DNA from: CAYXZQ01 sp964469935
GTDB taxonomy: Archaea; Nanobdellota; Nanobdellia; Woesearchaeales; DSVV01
Assembly (NCBI GenBank): GCA_964469935.1
Contig: CAYXZQ010000031.1
Coordinates: 1-23,561, forward strand
Direction: 5' to 3'
DNA length: 23,561 bases
Shown: positions 6,786 to 13,709 of the stretch, piece after piece
Numbering within the stretch: position 1 is the first letter of the stretch
Layout of the letters: every line of letters begins with the position of its first letter
The notes under the pieces: generated by a model
What the model was told of the DNA's origin: nothing
Database searches by the model: none
The model's input: only the letters and a program-made list of their open reading frames with translations
Program-made: the position numbers and the translations under genes

Positions 6786-7067
6786 TCAATGGGCTATTGG
6801 AAGGGCAACCAGTTCCTCTTCATAAAAGATGTTCTCGTAAAAAATCCCGAATTTCTGTTGGAGCTTCTCAAACTTCTTATCATCCATGATCTCAATCGCC
6901 CATTCAAGCCTCAACGTGTCCCATCTGTCCTGGTAAATCCTTTCTTGCCTGTTCAGGGAATGGTCCATCCATATTTCACCTCGTGTCGGATATCTAGATT
7001 CAGCCTTCATGTGCCTGTAATCAGGCACTCTCCAGGCTGCGTGTAAGAGCGATTCTCTGCATATCAT
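6786..7067 (-). CDS. Small hypothetical protein, 93 aa
   Basis: A charged 93-residue frame from an ATG at 7065-7067. The C-terminal two thirds (MDHSLNRQERIYQDRW, then LRLEWAIEIMDDKKFEKL) looks like a soluble, mostly helical protein. A start at an internal Met (7010, MKAESRYPTRGEIW, 74 aa) is also possible and reads more naturally than the first 19 residues. The opposite-strand frame of similar length is hydrophobic and less gene-like. A hairpin with a T-rich tail follows the stop, which supports a real transcription unit. I recognise no family. It stands alone between the nrd promoter region and a plus-strand hypothetical gene. Confidence 0.55.
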   Translation of the reverse strand: MICRESLLHAAWRVPDYRHMKAESRYPTRGEIWMDHSLNRQERIYQDRWDTLRLEWAIEIMDDKKFEKLQQKFGIFYENIFYEEELVALPIAH

Positions 7068-7204
7068 TGAATTGCATCAAAAATAAGTTCACTCGGAAAT
7101 TCCTGGTCTTTGTCATAAAAAAATCAAAATCCGGCCTGATTAGTGTCGCTGAAAAACATCCCTTTTTTTGGCTGATATCTAGGTATTGATGGAATGTCGT
7201 TCAG

Positions 7205-7219
7205 GTATATAAAATATAC
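7205..7219. promoter_or_regulatory. Palindromic A/T-rich element GTATA-N5-TATAC
   Basis: GTATATAAAATATAC is a perfect 5-bp inverted repeat around TAAAA, in the 241-bp spacer 7068-7308. It contains a TATA-like core and may be a promoter or operator for the gene at 7309, though it lies about 90 bp upstream. A weaker A/T-rich stretch (AAGATTAATAAATT, about 7275-7288) is closer to the usual TATA distance. Apart from these and the short hairpin at 7233-7254 I see nothing else in the spacer. Confidence 0.3.
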
Positions 7220-7308
7220 GGTATCCAATATGGTTTCACTCGCAGGAATGAAACATCATCATCGTGATTTTCAAAAGATTAATAAATTCCCACCCCGCCC
7301 CGGGAAGC

Positions 7309-7779
7309 ATGAGTGATGAATTCAGGCTGTTCAGGACACTTTATTATGACATGCTTGCTGCTGCTGACAGTTCTCTTGACAGGATAAAGGGATTGAATGA
7401 TATGATAAGGCTTCTCGGGACCAAGGTACAGGACATGGTTCTTTTCATAGAAGACCAACTCCACACCAGAACGTATTTTATAGAGCTTTACAGGGATGGC
7501 AGTCCGGCGATAGCGCCCGGCCCGCAAGGAGTATATGCATATGTCAGGAAGGACATGATGCAGGGTGAAGAAGGGATCGAGTTTAGAGTCCATGAGAGAT
7601 ATCGTAATTCTGACGGGCCGCAGGTGCTGGAATTCGTTGCTAGGGACTGGAAAAAATTTACAGATTTGCAGGAGGAGTACAAGGCAAAGGGTTACCTTAT
7701 TATTACAGACAGGCTTCCGCCGGGGAAAAAGGAACTTGAGGACATGATTGTGAGGGCGCCCCTGGAAATGGTTGCATGA
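7309..7779 (+). CDS. Hypothetical soluble protein, 156 aa
   Basis: An ATG at 7309 begins MSDEFRLFRTLYYDML. The frame is open back to 7264, but the extension is short and Pro-rich and overlaps the likely promoter. Residues 1-50 look like a long amphipathic helix (ending LGTKVQDMVLFIEDQLH). Residues 55-130 alternate in a beta-like pattern with a Gly/Pro-rich turn (SPAIAPGPQGVYAYV), and the charged C-terminus is helical. There is no signal peptide or membrane span. The charged composition and wobble-position pattern favour this strand over the Leu/Pro-rich frame opposite. I recognise no domain. It is convergent with the sulfatase-RpiB fusion gene, 75 bases apart. Confidence 0.72.
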   Translation: MSDEFRLFRTLYYDMLAAADSSLDRIKGLNDMIRLLGTKVQDMVLFIEDQLHTRTYFIELYRDGSPAIAPGPQGVYAYVRKDMMQGEEGIEFRVHERYRNSDGPQVLEFVARDWKKFTDLQEEYKAKGYLIITDRLPPGKKELEDMIVRAPLEMVA

Positions 7780-7854
7780 TTTTTCATTTATTGTTCTATG
7801 AGCGGATATTGATTTACACAATGGCAATGTGCGATAAAATCCATAGAATCACTG

Positions 7855-9540
7855 TCAGAATGAGTTCTCAAGCAGTGCTATCTTCTCAAGGTTCTCCTGT
7901 TTTCTCCCTTCATATCCTGTCTCGAGCCATGCCTGGATGATATGCCTGATATTGTCCAGCCCGGTTTCTGCTCCGAGACAGAGGACATTCGAATTGTTGA
8001 CCTTCCTGGACCTTACTGCATCCTCGACAGTCGTGCATCTTGCAGCATAGATGCCGTCGTGCTTGTTTGCAACGACTGACACGCCTATCCCGTTTCCGCA
8101 GAACAATATCCCCGCAGAACCCCCGTCGATCGACTCTGCCACCTTATGTGCGATATCGACATAGCTTTCGTCATCATCCCTCTCGATTACCGTAATCCTG
8201 TAATCTCTGCTCAGTTCGTCTTCAAGCGGCCTCCTGTAATGTGATGCATTACGGTCGAATCCCATATATATCCTCTTTTTGATGTGGCTGCCCCGGGCAG
8301 GTGCACTGGGAAGACGTTTTTTTACAATGGCCGGGCCATAGCATACTCCATCCTTCTCAGTGAAATCTTCTTTTAGGTCGTATGCCTCAAAAAACATATT
8401 CTCACCGATCTGGGTCGCAATGCTCTTCTGCAGTTTCCTGTCTATTGTCGCGTTTATCTGGAAAGGGATCCTGGATTTGTATGTCAGCCTCTCCCTTTCC
8501 ATGTTGTCCGGCTCTTTCATCAGCAGTCCCATAGGCATGTGCCCTGAGAATGCTCCGAAATAAAGATAAGCACTGTCCATTGCATGAATCTCCCTGTCCG
8601 GGATGTCTCTTTTCAGGCTGAAGCCACCAGTACAGGAATATCCAATCCCCAGATGATCAAGTATCGTCGGCAGGACGTCAATTGTCGAGACGGCATTGTG
8701 GTCTTTCAGGCTACTGTTGTCAGGGAAATGAAAAAACAGCGGGACATGCAGAAGGTCATTATGCAACCTCCCGCAGTGATGGAACCTGTGATTGTCAAAA
8801 CCCTCGCCATGGTCGGACATGATTGCAACAAGGGTATTTTCCAGGTCCACATTGTCCAGCATCTCCTTTACCCTGTCCATTGCGGTTCTTACCCCGTTGT
8901 CGTATCTTTCAACCAGTGATTCTATATCCTCATTGCTGACGGACCTCCAGAAACCGGCGGATTTGATGACGTTATGGGGCACACCGCCGGGAAACAGTCG
9001 GTTCTCACCGTAATATGTGTGGTCCAGGTAGAAGTCATGGACCATGTTGCTGTGGAAGAACAGGAAATAATCTTTTTCATTCCTTATGAAATCCAAGGCC
9101 GTATCGAATATCTTATGATGATCCGTCGTGTTGCCGGTCCCGGCAGTCCCCTTCAGCTGTATCGTGTCCGGGGTAGGGTCGGGTTCGACAGTATGGAGGA
9201 ACTCGTTATGATATATGTCAAATCCCCTGCCAAAGCCGAAGTATTCCTGGAGATTCTTATTCTCGACGAATGCCGCGGTCCTGTACCCTCTGTCCCTGAG
9301 AATCTCGGATATCAGGCCTGTTTTCCTGTCCAAAACCTGATTATGGTCGATAAGTCCATGCGCTGACGGATAATTTCCTGTCAGGATACTGGCAACAGAA
9401 GGCAGTGTCCATCCTGCGGCCGAGAAGCACCTGTCGACTTTTTCAAATCTATCGAGAATCGGAGCTTTCAATGGATATCCATAGGGGTGAAGATGGTCCG
9501 CTCTCAGGCAATCCAGCACAATCAATATGACATTCTTCAT
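7855..9540 (-). CDS. Sulfatase/alkaline-phosphatase-superfamily domain fused to an RpiB-like isomerase domain
   Basis: A single 561-residue frame carries two enzyme folds. Residues 1-400 belong to the sulfatase-like (PF00884 type) branch: LIVLDCLRAD (res 7-16) with a metal-binding Asp, GWTLPSVASILTG (43-55) and SDHGEG (242-247). The nucleophile position is Thr45, not the Cys/Ser of formylglycine sulfatases, so a phospho-transfer or phospho-hydrolysis role is as likely as desulfation. Residues 421-555 match RpiB/LacAB isomerases: YMGFDRNASHY, the Cys481 loop ILFCGNGIGVSVVANK, a NNSNVLCLGA strand and a WLETGYEG end. The catalytic Cys and Asp are kept. By my alignment the RpiB residues His10, Thr68 and His99 are replaced by Arg, Asn and Val, so the substrate or activity may differ. 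There is no signal peptide, so it is probably cytoplasmic. Confidence 0.9.
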   Translation of the reverse strand: MKNVILIVLDCLRADHLHPYGYPLKAPILDRFEKVDRCFSAAGWTLPSVASILTGNYPSAHGLIDHNQVLDRKTGLISEILRDRGYRTAAFVENKNLQEYFGFGRGFDIYHNEFLHTVEPDPTPDTIQLKGTAGTGNTTDHHKIFDTALDFIRNEKDYFLFFHSNMVHDFYLDHTYYGENRLFPGGVPHNVIKSAGFWRSVSNEDIESLVERYDNGVRTAMDRVKEMLDNVDLENTLVAIMSDHGEGFDNHRFHHCGRLHNDLLHVPLFFHFPDNSSLKDHNAVSTIDVLPTILDHLGIGYSCTGGFSLKRDIPDREIHAMDSAYLYFGAFSGHMPMGLLMKEPDNMERERLTYKSRIPFQINATIDRKLQKSIATQIGENMFFEAYDLKEDFTEKDGVCYGPAIVKKRLPSAPARGSHIKKRIYMGFDRNASHYRRPLEDELSRDYRITVIERDDDESYVDIAHKVAESIDGGSAGILFCGNGIGVSVVANKHDGIYAARCTTVEDAVRSRKVNNSNVLCLGAETGLDNIRHIIQAWLETGYEGRKQENLEKIALLENSF

Positions 9541-9560
9541 ATACTGTGGTGTAGAATGAT

Positions 9561-9569
9561 TCTATAAGA
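9561..9569 (-). promoter_or_regulatory. TATA-like box for the sulfatase-RpiB fusion gene
   Basis: The minus strand reads CTTATAGAA, 21-29 bases upstream of the ATG at 9540, within the near-palindrome GATTCTATAAGAAATC. The position fits a leaderless archaeal transcript. Confidence 0.4.
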
Positions 9570-9719
9570 AATCAGACGTGGGAAATTATTAACAAAAAAC
9601 ACAAAAATTTCTGAAAGCTTCTGGTTTGTTAAATCCATGCACAGCTCCTTTACCGGGCATGACTGCATGAGGGCTGCCGGTGATTATCCAGAATTTAATT
9701 CATCAGATTTCCAAGTTAT

Positions 9720-9728
9720 TATATATAA
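9720..9728 (+). promoter_or_regulatory. TATA-like box for the HAD-like gene
   Basis: TATATATAA lies 20-28 bases upstream of the ATG at 9748, typical for a leaderless archaeal transcript. It also supports that start over the upstream in-frame ATG at 9637. Confidence 0.6.
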
Positions 9729-9747
9729 GGCCTTTTTATCACAGTTG

Positions 9748-10029
9748 ATGCTAAAGACCATTGCATTCGATCTCGGAGGTGTCCTCTTTTCTGAAGCTAA
9801 GTCATATATGCTCGAAAAGATGGGCAGGTATGGGTTTGACAGGAAGAAGGTGCTTGACATACTGACCTCAAAGGAAAGCCTGGACCTTAGGAAGGGACTG
9901 ATGTCTGATGAGAAATTCTGGGCCTGGGCAAAGACCAATTTGCCGGAGAATTATGATACAGGGACAATAAGTAGAGAATGGCAGGAAGAATATGAGCTTG
10001 ACGAGGAATACCTGAGAATCTGTTCATGA
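9748..10029 (+). CDS. C-terminally truncated HAD-superfamily hydrolase
   Basis: A 93-residue product begins MLKTIAFDLGGVLF, the HAD motif I. Asp8 is the nucleophile, and Gly replaces the second Asp, as in some subfamily IA members. The following helices (KSYMLEKMGRYGFDRKKVL and onward) resemble the HAD cap. A complete HAD protein would run about 200 residues, with a motif II Thr/Ser, a motif III Lys and a motif IV acidic pair. None is present, because the frame stops at 10027-10029 and a new gene begins 36 bases later. The remaining stump cannot form a full active site, so it is probably a relic left by a 3' deletion, or a cap-like regulatory protein. Its own strong TATA-like box lies upstream. 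Confidence 0.7.
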   Translation: MLKTIAFDLGGVLFSEAKSYMLEKMGRYGFDRKKVLDILTSKESLDLRKGLMSDEKFWAWAKTNLPENYDTGTISREWQEEYELDEEYLRICS

Positions 10030-10034
10030 TTAAA

Positions 10035-10042
10035 TTTATATA
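10035..10042 (+). promoter_or_regulatory. TATA-like box for the GNAT-like gene
   Basis: TTTATATA lies 23-30 bases upstream of the ATG at 10065, just after the HAD stop codon. It gives the acetyltransferase its own promoter and supports this start over the in-frame ATG at 10026. Confidence 0.6.
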
Positions 10043-10064
10043 TTCATCTATCATACCCTCCTGC

Positions 10065-10517
10065 ATGGCAGTGAGGAGGCTTTCTGAGGATGATTATGAG
10101 GAGCTTGCGGAACTCTACAAGAGGTTCTACAGGGTGCACAACGTGTTCACAAGGCCTGACGATGAGATATTGGGATACCTGGGAAGCCAGGAAGGCGAAT
10201 GCCTTGTCTTTGATGACGGCGGAATCAGGGGGGCCGTGTTCCTGGAAAACAGCACGACGAGCCCCGGCAACATGCACAGGCTGTGGAAACTTAAGCACCT
10301 GGCATTCGATTCCGAGGATGCCTGCAGGAAGCTGCTTGCAGAGGCTGAGAAGATAATAATGGACAAGCCGGGCACGGCAAAGATTGAGATCAATGTCGCT
10401 GAATCAGAACCGTCGGCTGATTTCTACGAAGAATTGGGATATAAGAATGAGGCAGAGCTCAGGGACCATTACAGGAATGGTGAGAAATGCTTCGTGTTCT
10501 CGAAGAGCTTTGCCTGA
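10065..10517 (+). CDS. GNAT-like N-acetyltransferase (divergent)
   Basis: A 150-residue soluble protein with a GNAT-like outline: an N-terminal VRRLSEDDYEELAELY helix, central strands (ECLVFDDGGIRGAVFLEN), a long helix (ACRKLLAEAEKIIMDK), a strand IEINVAES and the typical C-terminal ADFYEELGYKNEAELRDHY. The usual acetyl-CoA P-loop (R/QxxGxG/A) is not obvious between the strand and the long helix, so cofactor binding may be modified or lost. The substrate is unknown. It sits 36 bases after the truncated HAD gene with its own TATA-like box. A short inverted repeat (GATCAT, 7-base loop, ATGATC at 10516-10534) overlaps its stop codon. It converges on the PHP-glycosyltransferase gene. Confidence 0.75.
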   Translation: MAVRRLSEDDYEELAELYKRFYRVHNVFTRPDDEILGYLGSQEGECLVFDDGGIRGAVFLENSTTSPGNMHRLWKLKHLAFDSEDACRKLLAEAEKIIMDKPGTAKIEINVAESEPSADFYEELGYKNEAELRDHYRNGEKCFVFSKSFA

Positions 10518-10593
10518 TCATTGATACGATGATCTGGTTTCAGATAAGAATGAAGGGCAGATGTGATTCTTTTCGCTTATGTCCTCAAACCTC

Positions 10594-12912
10594 TCATCTA
10601 TACAGCAGTTCGTTCATCTCATTGAACTTTTTTCTGGCATCGAACAGGTCCGCATAAGCAGCTGCCTTGTTACCCATGTCCCTGAGGAGCGGAATGTTTC
10701 CGATGTAGCATTCCATGGCCCGGGCAAGAGCGTCGATGTTGTTTGCAGGGACTATGAATCCTGTCTCTCCCGGCCTTATGAACTCCTTGGGCCCGCCCTT
10801 GTCTGTCACGATGACCGGGATGCCGGCTGCCTGCGCCTCGAGTACCACCCTTCCGAATGTGTCGTTCTCGCTTGAGAAGACGCCCAGTCCGGCCCTGCCG
10901 TACGCATCCACCAGATCCCGGCCTGTAAGGTACCCGGTGAACCTTATGTTTGCACCCTCGGCAAGGCTCTCAAGGTAACCTTTTGCAGGCCCGTCGCCTA
11001 CCATGAGCATCTTTGCGTCGGGATGATTCATCTTCCTGAATGCGATTATTGCCTGGTCAAAATTCTTGTCATGGGACATCCTTCCTGCAACGATTACAGT
11101 ATTATGCCTGCCGTTGAGGCTCCAGCCTCCCCTGACCCTCTTGTACATCTCCACCGGGATGCCCCTGGGAATGACCCTCATGTCAGGGTGGTCTATGCCT
11201 TTCTGCCTGAGCAGTTCAGCTGATGCTTCGGAATTGACGCATAAGATATCACACTGCCTGTAGAACATGTCATGATATCTCCACGCAAGATGTTCAACAT
11301 AATCCTCTCCGGTAAATCTGCCCAGGTACTTGGGAGTGTCAGTATGATGCGTGCAGATGGTCTTTATCCCGAAGAGCTTGGCAGCGGCTAGAAAAGAGGC
11401 ACCGACAAAACCAGGCGTGGCAATGTTGATATGCGAATAGTTCTTTGCATAGACAAGATTGAATACGTCAATAATGGACGGAACCGGCAGCGGGAGTCCC
11501 ATGTAAAGGTCGGGCCTGTAGATTACCAGTGGCTCAAGCACAATCTCATTCAGACTGCTGGGTGTATCCTTGCATGTTATGACATCGATGTCTTCAGCTC
11601 CAAAACCGGCCCATTCCCTCATCGTTCCGGCAACGCCGTTGTTCTCGTCAAATGTCCCGGTAACATGGGCGATTCTGGGCCTTGTCTCCGTCCCTGAGAC
11701 TTTCCTGCCGAAGCTTTTTTCATAGTGCCTTATCTTCTGGGCTATCGCGTACGGCGCCAGGAAGAGGGCAGAGCTGGTCAGAGCAGTGCCGATAAAATCT
11801 CCAAGCGCGATGAGATTGCCTTTTTTCAGGCTTGACTCCAAATCCCCGGCAAGCTCCCTGATCACACTGGAATAGAAGTAATTGACAGTCTTAGTGAAGT
11901 TCTCGCCTGCATTGTTGTAATCTGAGTCCTTGCCGAAATCAGGCATCTCCCTCATTGCGTCAATCAGGTATCTCCTGATGTTTCCCTCGGGATACCGGGG
12001 GTATTTTAAAATCCTGGCTGCGACCTGCCATATGCTGAATCTTTTCTTTGGCTTCTCGAGAGTCAATACGCGCATCACTCTTGAAAGCCCTGGTATCATC
12101 CTTGCGGCCCTGTCTATCCTGCCGTCCATGTTGTAGAAATCGCCTGTGATCTTTATGGAGGTCATGGCAATCTCTTCAGCGGTTGTTGCTTTGCCGGCTC
12201 CTTTAAATCGCCTTTTTTTGAAAAGGTCGTCAATCGAGTTCGTGCCGCTGTCGACAAGAGCCTCTGTCCACCTTTTTGCGATGAACAGCCCTGCATGATC
12301 GTCGCTCCCTCCGGTCGTATAAAACCTGTCTGCCTTCAGGTTTGGATTCATGACACCGTGCTTTTCCGCAAGCATTTCCAGATGTTCATCTGTCATTGTT
12401 TCAAGGGTTTTCTTGAAGTTGGAGATATTGCTCCTGCTGTCGCAGGGCATCGATTCAAAACCCTGGAACATGAGAAACAGCTTCTCGATGTGGTCTTTTG
12501 TGAGTTTTTTCGATTCATTCCTGAATGGGTGCGCAACAGAGTGGGCGATATCCTGCTCCCTGACATAATGAGCGACATCAAACGCATTCTTTTTCAATTT
12601 CTGGACCATCAGATGCTGCTCATCGTCGATATTGTACAGCAGCAGGTCGAAACTGGCCCCGTCAGGGAAATAGACAGTTGCTTCTTCAGAGACGAACACG
12701 GCTTCGTAGCCCTTGTCGAGGAGGTCCAGGCAGCCCCTTATCTCATCATGGTCAGTGATTGTGACAAGATCCATGCCGCGTTTTCTTGCAGTCGTGTATA
12801 TGAATTCGGGTTCTGTGAAGCTCTCGGGTACCTTATAGCTGCTGAGAATGAATGTTATGGGTTTGTCAGAGAACCTGCTGTGAATATGCCCGTCGAACTT
12901 TATTACCCGCAA
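10594..12912 (-). CDS. PHP phosphoesterase domain fused to a GT4-family glycosyltransferase
   Basis: A 772-residue two-domain protein. Residues 1-230 form a PHP metal-dependent phosphoesterase: DGHIHS (7-12), ITDHDE (52-57), SEEATVYF (75-82), HSVAHPF (124-130) and TGGSDDHAG, together supplying the His/Asp metal ligands. A helical linker of about 180 residues follows. A GT-B glycosyltransferase of the GT4 type then starts near RPRIAHVTGTFDENNG and continues with AGRMSHDKNFDQAI, MLMVGDGP, FGRVVLEAQAAGIPVI and GGPKEFIRPGETGF, which form the donor-binding half. There is no signal peptide, so it should act at the cytoplasmic face on a lipid- or protein-linked glycan. A phosphatase acting on the same intermediate is an inference from the fusion. 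The start is TTG at 12910-12912, behind AGGAAG and a TATA-like box. Confidence 0.92.
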   Translation of the reverse strand: MRVIKFDGHIHSRFSDKPITFILSSYKVPESFTEPEFIYTTARKRGMDLVTITDHDEIRGCLDLLDKGYEAVFVSEEATVYFPDGASFDLLLYNIDDEQHLMVQKLKKNAFDVAHYVREQDIAHSVAHPFRNESKKLTKDHIEKLFLMFQGFESMPCDSRSNISNFKKTLETMTDEHLEMLAEKHGVMNPNLKADRFYTTGGSDDHAGLFIAKRWTEALVDSGTNSIDDLFKKRRFKGAGKATTAEEIAMTSIKITGDFYNMDGRIDRAARMIPGLSRVMRVLTLEKPKKRFSIWQVAARILKYPRYPEGNIRRYLIDAMREMPDFGKDSDYNNAGENFTKTVNYFYSSVIRELAGDLESSLKKGNLIALGDFIGTALTSSALFLAPYAIAQKIRHYEKSFGRKVSGTETRPRIAHVTGTFDENNGVAGTMREWAGFGAEDIDVITCKDTPSSLNEIVLEPLVIYRPDLYMGLPLPVPSIIDVFNLVYAKNYSHINIATPGFVGASFLAAAKLFGIKTICTHHTDTPKYLGRFTGEDYVEHLAWRYHDMFYRQCDILCVNSEASAELLRQKGIDHPDMRVIPRGIPVEMYKRVRGGWSLNGRHNTVIVAGRMSHDKNFDQAIIAFRKMNHPDAKMLMVGDGPAKGYLESLAEGANIRFTGYLTGRDLVDAYGRAGLGVFSSENDTFGRVVLEAQAAGIPVIVTDKGGPKEFIRPGETGFIVPANNIDALARAMECYIGNIPLLRDMGNKAAAYADLFDARKKFNEMNELLYR

Positions 12913-12938
12913 CCTGTAATACTTCCTGGAAAGTGGTC

Positions 12939-12951
12939 TATAAATAATTTA
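12939..12951 (-). promoter_or_regulatory. TATA-like box for the PHP-glycosyltransferase gene
   Basis: The minus strand reads TAAATTATTTATA, 27-39 bases upstream of the TTG start. This fits an archaeal promoter with a very short leader. Confidence 0.5.
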
Positions 12952-13026
12952 TGTAAGTGGAATATATAATTTACCGATTTTTACATAGTCAACCCATGAT
13001 TCGGATACTTGCTATCAAAAATTGGC

Positions 13027-13290
13027 CTATGGCCCGGAGTATTCTGGGCTTGCAGACATCATCTCATCCAATTCCTGATATGCTGCATGGAGGGGAGGCA
13101 TATCGTTCATTTCCCTGTAGCTGTCGACAATGGCCTTTCCCTTAGATGAGAGGACAAGATTATCGCCGACCAACTGCACATGACCCAGATCCAGGGCCCA
13201 ATCCCTGATCCTTCCAAGCTCATCATAACCCATGCCGGTCCCGTTGAAAAAATGCCTGTATCTGTCAGGCAGAATTGCCTCCTCTATCAT
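13027..13290 (-). CDS. Small winged-helix-like protein, 87 aa
   Basis: An 87-residue soluble protein starting at ATG 13288-13290 with AGGAAG 6 bases upstream. The middle reads DELGRIRDWALDLGHVQLVG then DNLVLSSKGKAIVDSY. The pattern of helix, recognition-like helix, two-strand wing and a final 'SSKGKAIV' helix is common in small archaeal winged-helix proteins. A Met/Pro-rich and acidic tail follows. DNA binding is therefore possible but not shown. It lies between the PHP-glycosyltransferase gene and the basic H1-like gene, all on the minus strand but with gaps over 100 bp, so it is probably a separate unit. I cannot name a family. Confidence 0.65.
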   Translation of the reverse strand: MIEEAILPDRYRHFFNGTGMGYDELGRIRDWALDLGHVQLVGDNLVLSSKGKAIVDSYREMNDMPPLHAAYQELDEMMSASPEYSGP

Positions 13291-13365
13291 TTCAGCTTCC
13301 TGATGAATACCGTTTATTATCGAATCACTGATGTCTGAAATCTTGCCACACCTTTGTCAATAAAA

Positions 13366-13391
13366 GGGAAAATAATATTTAAGCTTTTCCC
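13366..13391 (-). terminator. Hairpin with T-run after the basic H1-like gene
   Basis: GGGAAAA and TTTTCCC form a perfect 7-bp stem around a 12-base A/T-rich loop, 14 bases beyond the stop of the 13406-13642 gene. On the minus strand it is followed by TTTTATTG. This resembles a terminator. The loop also contains a TATA-like TTAAATATTATT, too far from the next gene for a usual promoter. Confidence 0.45.
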
Positions 13392-13405
13392 AAAAATAGA
13401 ATTCA

Positions 13406-13642
13406 TCACTTCTTTTTTTTCATAGGCCTCTTCTTCGCTGCCTTTCTCTTCACTGCTTTCTTTTTTGCAGGCCGCCTCTTCTTCTTTGCGACTTTTCTTT
13501 TTGCAGCTTTCTTCTTCTTCTTCCTCATCCTGCCTCCGCGGTTCATCTTGACCATGGAGACATCTCCCTGCTTGTCGATGAAGTACAGGAAACCAGCCTT
13601 CTTCTTGATTCCCACCTTGGCAACTTTTACGGACTTTACCAC
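13406..13642 (-). CDS. Small basic protein with an H1-like Lys/Ala tail (probable nucleic-acid binder)
   Basis: A 78-residue protein in two parts. Residues 1-38 form a small beta-rich head (VGIKKKAGFLYFIDKQGDVS, then MVKMNRGG). The remaining 40 residues are almost only Lys, Arg, Ala and Pro, with AAKRK, AKKKRRP, AKKKAVKRK and AKKRPMKKKK resembling the tails of linker histones and bacterial H1-like proteins. A nucleoid or RNA-binding role is inferred from composition only. The start is GTG (13640-13642) with GGGGTGAT at 13648-13655 as ribosome-binding site. A TATA-like box and a hairpin after the stop suggest a single-gene unit. The A/G-rich codon run could allow polymerase slippage. Confidence 0.78.
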   Translation of the reverse strand: MVKSVKVAKVGIKKKAGFLYFIDKQGDVSMVKMNRGGRMRKKKKKAAKRKVAKKKRRPAKKKAVKRKAAKKRPMKKKK

Positions 13643-13687
13643 CTTCTATCACCCCGGAAATTCTAATTAGAAATATTATTGACAACC

Positions 13688-13698
13688 TTATATTTAAA
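13688..13698 (-). promoter_or_regulatory. TATA-like box for the basic H1-like gene
   Basis: The minus strand reads TTTAAATATAA, right after the giant gene's stop and about 50 bp upstream of the GTG start. This leaves room for a leader of about 25 bases containing the GGGGTGAT ribosome-binding site. Confidence 0.55.
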
Positions 13699-13709
13699 CT
13701 TATTGATTA

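Noticed and set aside
7233..7254. GTTTCA...TGAAAC hairpin resembling a CRISPR repeat end
   Set aside because: It occurs once, with no second copy or spacer array in the window and no cas genes, so it is only a short inverted repeat.
7279..7827. Long 182-aa frame on the minus strand opposite the 7309 gene
   Set aside because: Its composition (Leu/Pro/Ser/Cys/His-rich) and missing domain pattern look like a shadow, and the plus-strand frame is charged with a well-placed start.
13317..13685. 122-aa minus frame overlapping the basic protein gene
   Set aside because: Its Glu/Lys/Ser-rich middle is the out-of-frame reading of the Lys-rich tail; the 78-aa frame has the ribosome-binding site and a conserved-looking head.
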